Origin: Hyphomicrobiaceae bacterium
GTDB lineage: Bacteria > Pseudomonadota > Alphaproteobacteria > Rhizobiales > Hyphomicrobiaceae
Reading direction: 5' to 3'
Length of the DNA: 14,429 nt
NCBI GenBank assembly: GCA_020638035.1
Contig: JACKJI010000032.1
Span: 1-14,429, forward strand
Below the pieces are notes generated by a model. The model searched no databases. It was given only the letters and a program-made list of their open reading frames with translations, and had not been told where the DNA came from. Each line of letters opens with the position of its first letter. Within the stretch, counting starts at the first letter, position 1. Of the stretch, positions 1 to 7,047 are shown piece after piece. A program made the position numbers and the translations under genes.

Positions 1-1
1 G

Positions 2-301
2 ATCAAGGGACTGGAGCTGGTCGAAATGGCAGACTCTGAGATCTGTTGCGGCTTCGGCGGCACGTTCTCAGTCAAGTTTCCCGACATCTCGAACGCGATG
101 GTGGAGAAGAAGACGGAGAACATTGCGCGCGCGGAGCCGGACATGCTGCTCGCCGGCGATCTGGGCTGTCTGCTCAACATGGCCGGCAAGCTGGCACGGC
201 AGGGCCGGCAGATCGAGGTACGGCACGTGGCCGAAGTGCTGGCGGGTGATCTTGATACGCCGCCGATCGGCGCACCACCCGGACTGACGCGGCGACGCTG
301 A
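2..301 (+). CDS. lutA: LutA/LldE-type (Fe-S)-binding subunit of L-lactate oxidation complex, 3' end only
   Basis: This is the C-terminal 99 residues of LutA; the gene begins left of the window. The reading frame is open from base 2, so the ATG at 26 is internal. It carries one cysteine-rich CCG-type motif (ICCGFGGTF), typical of the second CCG domain of LutA/YkgE/LldE and of heterodisulfide-reductase-like proteins, followed by the family's usual AGDLGCL and HVAEVL stretches. In characterised systems LutA acts with LutB and LutC in the cytoplasm to oxidise L-lactate to pyruvate without a flavin lactate dehydrogenase. The partner genes lutB and lutC lie about 1 kb downstream on the same strand, which supports the call. 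Unusually, two other genes separate lutA from lutB. Family assignment is firm; the lactate substrate is inferred from the LutABC set. Confidence 0.9.
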   Translation: MKGLELVEMADSEICCGFGGTFSVKFPDISNAMVEKKTENIARAEPDMLLAGDLGCLLNMAGKLARQGRQIEVRHVAEVLAGDLDTPPIGAPPGLTRRR

Positions 302-388
302 GGGCCCTGCAAACACGTCATGAGACCCGGGCTCCGCCGAGTGCCCGGAACAAAACAGAGGACGAGGGCGACAAGGAGAATTGGCAGG

Positions 389-625
389 ATGTCCCACGTA
401 CCCCACGAGATCCCGGAGGAGTTCCCCGAGTTCAAGGACAAGATCCACGATCTCAAGGTAAGCAATGCGCACTTCGCGCGATTGTTCGACGAGTACCATC
501 AGATCAATCGTGAGGTTCACCGCATCGAGGCGGCGGGCGTCAATACATCCGATGAAGAGTTCGAGAACCTGAAGCTCGTGCGCCTTCGCCTGAAGGACGA
601 GATCTATCACATGCTGCACGAGTGA
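389..625 (+). CDS. DUF465 (YdcH-like) small helical protein
   Basis: A 78-residue protein of the DUF465/YdcH family, which is usually 70-80 residues long and made of two helices predicted to form a coiled coil. The diagnostic region is the string of alternating charged and hydrophobic positions from about residue 20 to the C-terminus (DLKVSNAHFARLFDEYHQIN, then a helix ending in RLKDEIYHMLHE). The start at 389 was chosen over an upstream ATG at 320 because AAGGAG lies at 373-378, about 10 bases before it, and because it gives the family's normal length. It begins 87 bases after lutA, so it could be cotranscribed with it. The biochemical role of the family is not established. There is no signal peptide, so it is probably cytoplasmic. 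Confidence 0.85.
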   Translation: MSHVPHEIPEEFPEFKDKIHDLKVSNAHFARLFDEYHQINREVHRIEAAGVNTSDEEFENLKLVRLRLKDEIYHMLHE

Positions 626-647
626 AACCTGGCGCTCGCACATCTCC

Positions 648-680
648 AGCGGCCACCGCAGCTCGTCTGCGGTGGCCGTT
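648..680 (+). terminator. Terminator-like hairpin after the DUF465 gene
   Basis: The arms CGGCCACCGCAG (650-661) and CTGCGGTGGCCG (667-678) are perfectly complementary over 12 bp around a 5-base loop, and a G-U and an A-U pair extend the stem to 14 bp. The sequence after it is TTGCATTAT, so the T-tract is weak. It starts 23 bases past the DUF465 stop codon. It probably ends the lutA-DUF465 transcript before DUF6653-lutBC, or at least reduces read-through. Confidence 0.6.
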
Positions 681-714
681 GCATTATGGGCTGGCTTTCA
701 GGCCCCACCAGCAT

Positions 715-742
715 CATGCGGGAAATCGAACCCACCCGCATG
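715..742 (+). promoter_or_regulatory. 8-bp inverted repeat upstream of the DUF6653-lutBC unit
   Basis: CATGCGGG (715-722) and CCCGCATG (735-742) form a perfect dyad separated by 12 bases, 32 bases before the DUF6653 start codon. It lies between the preceding terminator-like hairpin and the next gene, where a promoter or operator for the downstream unit would be expected. It could be a regulator binding site or a 5' UTR hairpin. I do not recognise a specific regulator consensus. Confidence 0.3.
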
Positions 743-774
743 GAAGTGAGTGAGGAACAGGACGGCCTTACGGC

Positions 775-1248
775 ATGATGGACGAGGCAACCTGGAATCG
801 GCACGCGAACCCGTGGAGCGTGTGGACGCGCGCACTCTCCTTGCCGCCACTGCTCGCGGCCATCTGGAGCCACACCACGCTTGGCTGGTGGGCGGCACTT
901 CCGATCGGGCTCATGGGCTTGTGGCTGTGGCTCAATCCACGGCTCTTCCCGCCGCCCGCGCACACCGACACCTGGGCATCGAAAGTGACGTTTGGCGAGC
1001 GGGTGTGGCTCAACCGGACCAATGTACCGATCCCGGCACATCACGCACGCGCCGCGGCACTGCTTTCTGGCCTTGCGGGCGTCACGTTCACCGCGGCCCT
1101 TGCCGGCGCCATCGCCAACAATCTCGCTTGGACGGTCGGCGCGGGCAGCCTATCGTGGGTCGCCAAGATGTGGTTCGCCGACCGCATGGTCTGGCTGTTC
1201 GAGGACATGAAGAGCCAACATCCCAACTACAGGAAATGGCTGCGCTGA
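775..1248 (+). CDS. DUF6653 family membrane protein
   Basis: A 157-residue protein that I place in the uncharacterised DUF6653 family from its overall pattern: an N-terminal WNRHANPWSVW-like stretch, hydrophobic segments, a central WLWLNPRLFPPP, and a C-terminal FEDMKSQHPNYRKWL tail. Hydrophobic segments lie at roughly residues 20-53 (one or two membrane passes, split by a polar kink near SHTT) and 90-127, so an inner-membrane location is likely. Two ATGs occur in tandem at 775 and 778, and neither has a strong ribosome binding site. It lies 30 bases upstream of lutB on the same strand, so cotranscription with lutBC is likely. Its role is unknown; a link to lactate metabolism rests only on position. 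Confidence 0.75.
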   Translation: MMDEATWNRHANPWSVWTRALSLPPLLAAIWSHTTLGWWAALPIGLMGLWLWLNPRLFPPPAHTDTWASKVTFGERVWLNRTNVPIPAHHARAAALLSGLAGVTFTAALAGAIANNLAWTVGAGSLSWVAKMWFADRMVWLFEDMKSQHPNYRKWLR

Positions 1249-1278
1249 CAGCCTCCCAACAGGACGACGCAACGCGCC

Positions 1279-2706
1279 ATGCGCATCGAGACGCCACACT
1301 TCAAGGATAACGCCCACGAAGCGTTGAAGGACAAGCAGCTGCAGAAGGCGCTCGGTGGACTTCCGGGTGGTCTCGTCGCCCAGCGCGCAGCGGCCCGCGC
1401 CAAGTTGCCGGAGTTCGAGACGCTGCGCGACATCGGCCGCGACCTCCGCAACGAGACGCTGGAACTGCTCGACGTCTACCTGGAGACCTACGAGCGCAAT
1501 GCCACCGCAGCGGGTGCGCATGTGCACTGGGCAGAGACAGCCGAGGACGCGCGGCGCATCATCGTTGAGTTATGCAAGGCGGAAGGCGCGCAACTCGTCA
1601 CCAAGGGCAAGTCGATGATCTCCGAGGAGATCGGCCTCAACGACGCGTTGGAAGAGGCGGGGCTGGAGGTCGTCGAAACGGATCTCGGCGAATACATCCT
1701 GCAGATCCGTGGTGAAACGCCAAGCCACATCATCGCCCCCGCCATCCATTTGACGCAGGAGCAGGTCGAAGCCGATTTCCGTCGTGTCCATGACGATCTG
1801 CCCGCCGACCGCGCGCTCGTCGAGCCGGCCGAGCTCGTCGGCGAGGCGCGACGGGTCTTGAGGCAGAAGTTCCTCGCCGCCGACGTCGGCATCACCGGCG
1901 CCAACTTTCTCATCGCCGAGACGGGCTCGTCTGTGATCGTCACGAACGAGGGCAATGGCGATCTCACGCAATCGCTGGCACGCGTACACATTGTCATTAC
2001 CTCGATCGACAAGGTGCTGGCGACGCGCGAAGACCTCGCCACCATCCTCAGGCTGCTGGCACGCTCCGCGACGGGACAGGAATGTACGACCTACGCAACG
2101 CTCTCGACGGGACCGCGACGCCCGGGCGACGTCGACGGGCCTGAGGCCTATCATGTCGTACTGCTCGACAACGGCAGAGCAGAACTGCTCGGCACGCGAT
2201 TCCGCGAGGTCTTGCGCTGCATCCGCTGCGGCGCATGCATGAATCATTGCCCGGTCTACGGCGCGGTTGGCGGACACACCTATGGCTGGGTCTATCCAGG
2301 ACCGATCGGCGCTGTGCTCACACCGGCCCTGATCGGTATCGAGAAGGGCGCCAACCTGCCCAATGCATCGACGTTCTGCGGCAGGTGCGAGAGCGTATGC
2401 CCGATGCGCATTCCCCTACCCAAGCTGATGCGCCACTGGCGGGAAGCTGATTTCGAGGCCGGCCAACCACCGCTGACGCAGCGCATGGCGCTGAAGGCAT
2501 GGACGGCCCTCGCCACACGGCCGCGGCTCTATCACCTGGCGATGCGCTTCGGCGCGGCGGTGTTGGGCGCGGCCGGAACGTGGCGCGGGCGGTTCGGTTG
2601 GTTGCCGCTGGCAGGCGGATGGACGAAACATCGCGATCTCGCAGCGCCTCAGGGCCGTACGTTCCAGCAGCTTTGGGCGGAAACACAGCGGGGAGTTCCC
2701 AGATGA
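1279..2706 (+). CDS. lutB: LutB/LldF-type iron-sulfur subunit of L-lactate oxidation complex
   Basis: A 475-residue LutB, the normal length for the family. The N-terminal two thirds is the DUF162/LUD-like domain (motifs KGKSMISEEI, GITGANFLIAETGS and VITSIDKV). A ferredoxin-like domain follows with two 4Fe-4S clusters: the first ligated by Cys314, 317, 320 and 324 (CIRCGACMNHCP), the second beginning with Cys367, 370 and 374 (CGRCESVCP). The C-terminal part resembles the usual DUF3390-like tail. LutB is thought to pass electrons from lactate oxidation through its clusters together with LutA and LutC. The gene follows DUF6653 by 30 bases and overlaps lutC by four bases (ATGA), indicating translational coupling. 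No key cysteine is missing. Confidence 0.93.
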   Translation: MRIETPHFKDNAHEALKDKQLQKALGGLPGGLVAQRAAARAKLPEFETLRDIGRDLRNETLELLDVYLETYERNATAAGAHVHWAETAEDARRIIVELCKAEGAQLVTKGKSMISEEIGLNDALEEAGLEVVETDLGEYILQIRGETPSHIIAPAIHLTQEQVEADFRRVHDDLPADRALVEPAELVGEARRVLRQKFLAADVGITGANFLIAETGSSVIVTNEGNGDLTQSLARVHIVITSIDKVLATREDLATILRLLARSATGQECTTYATLSTGPRRPGDVDGPEAYHVVLLDNGRAELLGTRFREVLRCIRCGACMNHCPVYGAVGGHTYGWVYPGPIGAVLTPALIGIEKGANLPNASTFCGRCESVCPMRIPLPKLMRHWREADFEAGQPPLTQRMALKAWTALATRPRLYHLAMRFGAAVLGAAGTWRGRFGWLPLAGGWTKHRDLAAPQGRTFQQLWAETQRGVPR

Positions 2707-3377
2707 GCGTCGCGCGTACCGCTATCCTCGGGCGGATCAGGGCCTCGCTGAAGGCCAAAGCGGGCGATGAAGCGCGCATTGCGGCGGCCAACACACGCAT
2801 TGCGACACACGCAAACCAGCTCGTACCAGAACGTGCGCGTGGCCCCGAGCAGGGACGCGTAGCCCTGTTCCGCAGTTTCCTGGAGGGCCAGCTCGCCAGC
2901 GTGATCGAGGTTGCGGGTGATGACGCCGTGCCTGCGGCGATCAACACCTACTTGCAGCAGATGGAGTTGCCGGCGCGGCTGCGGATGGGAGCCGACGCTC
3001 GGCTTGCCGCGATGCCATTCGCTGCGGAGCGCGGACTTGTCGTCGAAACCGGACCGGCACAGGCCGACGATGCGGTCGGACTGTCGCATGCGCTCTGTGG
3101 CATTGCCGAGACCGGAACGCTCGTCATGGCGGCTGGTGGTGACAACCCGGTCACGCTGGCATTCTTGCCAACGACGCACATTATCGTCGTCCGCCGTGAC
3201 ACGATCGTCGGCAGCTATGAGGAGGCAGTGTCGAAAGTGCGGGATGCACTTGGAGCAATCAGTATGCCACGCACGCTCAACTACATTTCCGGACCGTCGC
3301 GCACGGCGGATATCGGCGGCAAGATCGTGATTGGCGCGCACGGACCACGCAACCTCGCGGTCATCGTCACCGGCTGA
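2703..3377 (+). CDS. lutC: LutC/YkgG-type subunit of L-lactate oxidation complex
   Basis: A 224-residue LUD-domain (DUF162) protein. The family signatures are all present: GIAETGTLV near residues 135-145, then THIIVV, SGPSRTADI and the C-terminal GAHGPR. The start at 2703 overlaps the lutB stop as ATGA and is preceded by GGGGAG, so it is preferred to an in-frame start about 200 bases upstream inside lutB. LutC is the third component of the LutABC L-lactate oxidising complex and is cytoplasmic. The next gene is convergent and a hairpin lies 38 bases downstream, so lutC is the last gene of this transcript. No lactate permease or GntR-type LutR regulator is visible in the window. Confidence 0.92.
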   Translation: MSVARTAILGRIRASLKAKAGDEARIAAANTRIATHANQLVPERARGPEQGRVALFRSFLEGQLASVIEVAGDDAVPAAINTYLQQMELPARLRMGADARLAAMPFAAERGLVVETGPAQADDAVGLSHALCGIAETGTLVMAAGGDNPVTLAFLPTTHIIVVRRDTIVGSYEEAVSKVRDALGAISMPRTLNYISGPSRTADIGGKIVIGAHGPRNLAVIVTG

Positions 3378-3414
3378 CGGCTACCGACAGTAAGAATGTT
3401 GACTCCAACGACAA

Positions 3415-3434
3415 CGGCGGCTCGCAAGCCGCCG
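3415..3434. terminator. Hairpin between convergent genes, possible bidirectional terminator
   Basis: CGGCGGCT (3415-3422) and AGCCGCCG (3427-3434) form a perfect 8-bp GC-rich stem with a 4-base loop. It lies 38 bases after lutC and 35 bases after the end of the minus-strand cysteine-rich gene. The flanks are only moderately pyrimidine-rich: CTTCCTT on the plus side and TTGTCGTT on the minus side. It could serve both transcripts. Confidence 0.5.
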
Positions 3435-3469
3435 CTTCCTTGGCTGGGGCCATGCCGCTGATCAGCAGC

Positions 3470-3676
3470 TTACCTCCTGAGGCAGGACTGGAGACACTGC
3501 TGCAGGCGCGCATCGCAACTGGAGCTGCCCTTGGTCGCAATGCGACACTGGTTGTGCTGCTGGCGGCACCCGGCCGCGCATGCATTCGCCTCAGCCGACG
3601 GCGCGAACGCCATCAACATCGCACTGGCGCCGAGGACGGCCGCGAGCACCACAGATATGTCCTTGCGAAAGGTCAA
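3470..3676 (-). CDS. Small secreted six-cysteine protein
   Basis: A 68-residue precursor starting at a TTG codon with GGGAGG about 7 bases upstream. An ATG 66 bases further upstream at 3742 would put 22 residues, including PRFGEGG, before a clear signal peptide, so the TTG is preferred. The signal peptide spans residues 1-30 (basic TFRK, hydrophobic core, then AFAPSAEA with a likely cut after Ala30). The mature 38-residue peptide has cysteines at 33, 37, 44, 54, 61 and 65, a mirror-symmetric spacing of C-x3-C-x6-C-x9-C-x6-C-x3-C. This suggests a disulfide-stapled helical hairpin in the periplasm. I do not recognise a named family. The gene stands alone, convergent with lutC and downstream of gshA on the same strand. 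Confidence 0.7.
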   Translation of the reverse strand: MTFRKDISVVLAAVLGASAMLMAFAPSAEANACAAGCRQQHNQCRIATKGSSSCDARLQQCLQSCLRR

Positions 3677-3722
3677 AACGAGACCTCCCTCACCAAAGCG
3701 TGGGGGGCGGACGACCGGTAAA

Positions 3723-3740
3723 GGCATCACGGATGATGCC
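3723..3740 (-). promoter_or_regulatory. Hairpin or dyad upstream of the small cysteine-rich gene
   Basis: GGCATCA (3723-3729) and TGATGCC (3734-3740) form a perfect 7-bp inverted repeat around CGGA, about 47 bases upstream of the chosen TTG start of the cysteine-rich gene. It may be a 5' UTR hairpin, an operator, or a weak terminator for gshA read-through (TTTA follows it on the minus strand). Confidence 0.3.
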
Positions 3741-3877
3741 ACGGCGCACGCTCATCCTCCCACAGATTTGTCGGAGCTTATCGGCCCGCGAATGAACGGA
3801 ACCTGAAAGATCAGCGTTCAAAAATACTGAAGTGCTCGAAGACGCCAGAATCTCAGCGTTGCATCAGCAAGAGGTGT

Positions 3878-5260
3878 TCAGAATGCGAACTCCGTGAACA
3901 ACGGCGCGATCTCGCCGTTCCAGCGGCCATGATAGCGATCGAGAAGTTCGTCGGCGCAGGTCTTGCCGCGCGCGATCGCATCCTCGAGCGGGGCCAGATA
4001 GATCGTCTCATCCTGTGAAAGTCGATCGATGCAGCGGCGGTTGCGCAATCCGAGGCGAGAGAGGGTAAGAACCTCCTGGGCGATGTCGCGCACGGTGCGA
4101 TCGCGGAACGGCGTCTGCAGTGCCTGGCGGGGCACGTCGCTGCGTAGCTGGTCGCGCTCCTCGCTAGTCCAGTCGCGCACGAGATCCCAGGCACCGGCAA
4201 GCGCCGTGTCGTCATAAAGGAGGCCGACCCAGAAGGCCGACAAGGCAACGATGCGACCCCAGCGACCACCATCGGCGCCGCGCATTTCCAGGAAGCGCTT
4301 CATGCGAACTTCGGGAAACAGCGTCGTCAGGTGATCTGACCAGTCGTCGAGAGTGGGCAGCACGCCTTCCAGCCCCGGCAGCCGGCCGGCCATGAAGTCG
4401 CGGAATGAGTGGCCGGCGACATCGATGTAGTGGCCGTCGCGGTAGACGAAGTACATCGGCACATTGAGCGCATAGTCGACGTAGGCCTCGTAGCCCATGC
4501 CCGGCTCGAACACGAACGGAAGGAGCCCCGTCCGTGCCCGGTCGGTATCGCGCCATACCTCCGAGCGCATCGACTTGAAGCCGTTCGGCTTGCTCTCGGT
4601 AAAGGGCGATGAGGCAAACAGCGCCGTGGCGATCGGCTGCAACGCCAGCGATACGCGCAGCTTCTGCACCATGTCAGCTTCGCTGGCGAAGTCGAGGTTC
4701 ACCTGGATGGTCGCGGTGCGGTACATCATGTCGAGGCCGCGGCTGCCGACCAGCGGCATGTAGCGCGTCATCACAGCATAGCGCTCCTTGGGCATCCGCG
4801 GTGTTTCCGCGAGCGTCCACTTGGGCGAGAAACCGACCCCGAGAAAGCCAATGCCGAGGCGCTCGCCAACGCGCAGAACCTCCAGCAGATGCTCCTCGGT
4901 CTCCGCCGCCGTTTCGTGCAGGGTCGCGAGCGGGGCACCAGACAACTCGAACTGGCCGCCGGGCTCCAGCGAGATGGTACCACCATGCTCACCTTCCGGC
5001 CGGCGTAGCGCGATGATGTTGTCGCCTTCCAGAATCGGAACCCACCGGCAACAGGCAACCAGCGCCTCCATCAGCGCACGGATGCCGCGATCGCCACCAT
5101 AGGGAACCGGATCGCGCGTCTCCGTATAGAAGACGAATTTCTCGTGCTCGGTGCCGATGCGCCAGGCCGACTTCGGCTTCTCGCCGGCGGCGATCCAGGC
5201 CACAAGGTCATCCTTGGTCCGCACGAGGGGGCTCTCGGCGCCAGCGACGCGGGTCGACAT
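3878..5260 (-). CDS. gshA: Glutamate-cysteine ligase, plant/alphaproteobacterial type
   Basis: A 460-residue enzyme that joins L-glutamate and L-cysteine using ATP, the first and rate-limiting step of glutathione synthesis in the cytoplasm. It belongs to the GCS2-superfamily branch shared by plants and alphaproteobacteria, not the E. coli GshA type, and the length is typical. Diagnostic stretches are RIGTEHEKFVF (34-44), GGQFELSGAPL (101-111), GFLGVGFSPKW, the TRYMP...GLDMMYRTATIQVNLDF block, and a later GYEAYVDYALNVPMYFVYR. The N-terminal start MSTRVAG at 5260 matches the family's usual beginning, although the ribosome binding site is weak. The 245 bases upstream (5261-5505) separate it from the 394-residue gene and could hold its own promoter. 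gshA lying close to rsmE and ubiA matches an arrangement I know from other Rhizobiales. Confidence 0.93.
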   Translation of the reverse strand: MSTRVAGAESPLVRTKDDLVAWIAAGEKPKSAWRIGTEHEKFVFYTETRDPVPYGGDRGIRALMEALVACCRWVPILEGDNIIALRRPEGEHGGTISLEPGGQFELSGAPLATLHETAAETEEHLLEVLRVGERLGIGFLGVGFSPKWTLAETPRMPKERYAVMTRYMPLVGSRGLDMMYRTATIQVNLDFASEADMVQKLRVSLALQPIATALFASSPFTESKPNGFKSMRSEVWRDTDRARTGLLPFVFEPGMGYEAYVDYALNVPMYFVYRDGHYIDVAGHSFRDFMAGRLPGLEGVLPTLDDWSDHLTTLFPEVRMKRFLEMRGADGGRWGRIVALSAFWVGLLYDDTALAGAWDLVRDWTSEERDQLRSDVPRQALQTPFRDRTVRDIAQEVLTLSRLGLRNRRCIDRLSQDETIYLAPLEDAIARGKTCADELLDRYHGRWNGEIAPLFTEFAF

Positions 5261-5505
5261 CGATGCGGCTCTCGCTCTTGGGGTTGGCTCAGATCAGGGC
5301 AGACGGCAGGTAGGGGAAAACGCCGACGGCGCCCGCGACGTGACGAAAGTCCGGCGCAGGCGTCAATTTGTGGAGACACGTTATGCGGCCCGGTGGCGCG
5401 GCGCACAAGTCTCGTTGTCGCGAGCGGCATGTGATTGCTGGCGCAACAGCGGCGATCGCGGCCGGCGAGTGAGCACCCAGCTTAGGCTCTCTTGCTGAAA
5501 ATCAT

Positions 5506-6690
5506 TCAGTTCGACGCCCACCCAAGGGCAGTCAGGTCGCGGGGGACTTCGACGGCCTTGCCGACCGGCTTGAACCAGGAAAAGAGACCCCCACCACCCG
5601 CTGCGGGCGGGGCCGGGGGCGGGGTAGCAGCCACAGCCTGCGAGGCCGCCGGCTGTCCCGCCGCTGTTGCCCCGTCCGCCGCATTGGTGCGGTGGCGGGC
5701 GGCGCGTGCAGCAGCAGCCGGCGTCAAGCCGCGAGCAGGACGCAGTTTTGCCGGTGTCGATGCGGCGCGGTCGGCCGAACCGGACTCATCCGCGCTGGCT
5801 CTGGTCTCAGACAGCGGTGTCGGGGAAGGACGGGGGGCGGGCAGACGGACGGCGGACGATTCCTCGGACGAGGTGGTGATGGCCGCCGTTCTGGTCGCCG
5901 CACCGTGCGCAGCCGTGGTGGCGCCGCCGATCGGCGGCAAAGCAAGGGGAGCGGCCACGGCTGCGGCAGTCCCTTCGAACGGTCCCTTGTCAGGTCCAAT
6001 CATATGGGCACCAGTACCGAGGCTCATGCGGCCGGGTAGCGGCTCTCGTGGCAATGCCGCCGTTTCGAGTCGTTCAGTTGCCGAGGTGCCAGCCTGCCCC
6101 GAGGACGCACCCGGAACGGCAATAAGAGCCGCAGCCTCTCCGTTCGCGCCTGCCTTTGATGCACCCACAAGACTGGTGGGTGCGAGCGGCGCGGGTCGGG
6201 CGGCAGTCTCAGCCGGTGGAATTGGCGCCAGCGAAGGTTCGCCTGACGCGGGAAGGCGAGCAAGTTCATTGGACTGCGGCACAGCAGGCAGTCCATCACT
6301 CAGCTCGGCGGCGCGCCGGCCGATCTCGTCGGCCAGTGCCCGGGTTTCACCGGCATCGCGGCGCGCAGCGTGGAGCGTTGCCTGAAAGTCGGTCGTGGTC
6401 AGGTTTGGGGCGCCTCGCGAAGCGAGTTCACGGTCGAGCACGGTAACAGCCAGCGGCGACTGCAGCATGTGACCCAGGGTACGCAGCGCCCGAGTATCGA
6501 TGAACGAGGGGAATGACGTTGCGGCGGCAGCGCTGGCGCTGCTCTCGGCATAGGCCTGCAGTCCTGCCTGCAGCGGTCCGATGTAGGGCGCCGCCAGAAA
6601 ACTCGGCATTTCGTCGGAACTGGCCGGAGCGATCGAGACTTGCGCGGCGGCAATGAAAACGCCCCCCAGCGCGATCAGAACTTTACTCAT
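5506..6690 (-). CDS. Exported Ala/Pro-rich protein of unknown function
   Basis: A 394-residue protein I do not recognise. Residues 1-25 look like a signal peptide (MSKVLIALGG, then a hydrophobic run ending in APASS). Residues 35-135 are Ala/Leu-rich and probably helical, with HMLQSPLAVTVLDRELASRG and DFQATLHAARRDAGETRALA as the most ordered parts. Residues 140-360 are low complexity, rich in Ala, Pro, Ser and Thr, and probably disordered. A compact tail follows a Gly run (LFSWFKPVGKAVEVPRDL) and may be a conserved short motif. There are no cysteines. Frame quality is good: a long open frame, a start at 6690, and a stop before gshA. It is likely periplasmic or envelope-associated. The antisense 297-codon frame over the same bases reflects GC-rich codon bias and is not supported as a gene. 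Confidence 0.7.
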   Translation of the reverse strand: MSKVLIALGGVFIAAAQVSIAPASSDEMPSFLAAPYIGPLQAGLQAYAESSASAAAATSFPSFIDTRALRTLGHMLQSPLAVTVLDRELASRGAPNLTTTDFQATLHAARRDAGETRALADEIGRRAAELSDGLPAVPQSNELARLPASGEPSLAPIPPAETAARPAPLAPTSLVGASKAGANGEAAALIAVPGASSGQAGTSATERLETAALPREPLPGRMSLGTGAHMIGPDKGPFEGTAAAVAAPLALPPIGGATTAAHGAATRTAAITTSSEESSAVRLPAPRPSPTPLSETRASADESGSADRAASTPAKLRPARGLTPAAAARAARHRTNAADGATAAGQPAASQAVAATPPPAPPAAGGGGLFSWFKPVGKAVEVPRDLTALGWASN

Positions 6691-7047
6691 GACGCGTCAC
6701 TCGAACTCTTACGGTCCGCCCTGCACCGTGGCGCAAGCACACCGTCGATAAGATCGGGAGACGATCATGAACCGGGTCGAGACCGGTGATGTCGAGACGA
6801 ACCGCAACGCGCGGCTGTCAATGTCCCACGCCTCCCCCAAAGATCGGCGTCCCCCGGACGAACTTGCAGAGCGAGAAGCGGTTCCATCAGGACCATGCCC
6901 AACGGCATCCCACGCGCATCCGCCAACACATTGAGGACGGTTACTACGGCAGCAACAAGGCGCCCCTGCATTCATCGTGAATTTCTTGAGGTCTTCCAGC
7001 CGCCAGTGGTCCTGGCAGCTAGCACCCATCGATCAAGCCCGCCGGGA
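6691..7047. other. 357-base gap between rsmE and the Ala/Pro-rich gene
   Basis: No confident gene. Two weak candidates were seen. On the plus strand, a 55-codon frame at 6767-6934 starts with ATG after GGGAG at 6757-6761; its product is polar and unrecognised. On the minus strand, 6765-6971 encodes LNVLADARGMPLGMVL, which vaguely resembles the ADA-G-P stretch of IS5-family transposases but does not continue in frame as one. A short inverted repeat GCCAG/CTGGC (7002-7006 with 7012-7016) lies 30-46 bases past the rsmE stop, without a T-tract. Confidence 0.4.

Noticed and set aside
327..348. 6-bp inverted repeat CCGGGC/GCCCGG with a 10-base loop between lutA and the DUF465 gene
   Set aside because: It is short, GC-only, has a large loop and no T-tract. 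Such repeats are common in this base composition.
2499..2702. Upstream in-frame extension of lutC inside lutB
   Set aside because: The ATGA overlap start at 2703 has a good ribosome binding site and gives the family's normal length; the extension is out-of-frame lutB sequence.
5492..6385. 297-codon plus-strand frame antisense to the Ala/Pro-rich gene
   Set aside because: Composition is Ala/Gly/Ser-rich with no recognisable domain, and it mirrors the low-complexity sense gene. The minus-strand frame has a signal peptide and fits the minus-strand gene block.
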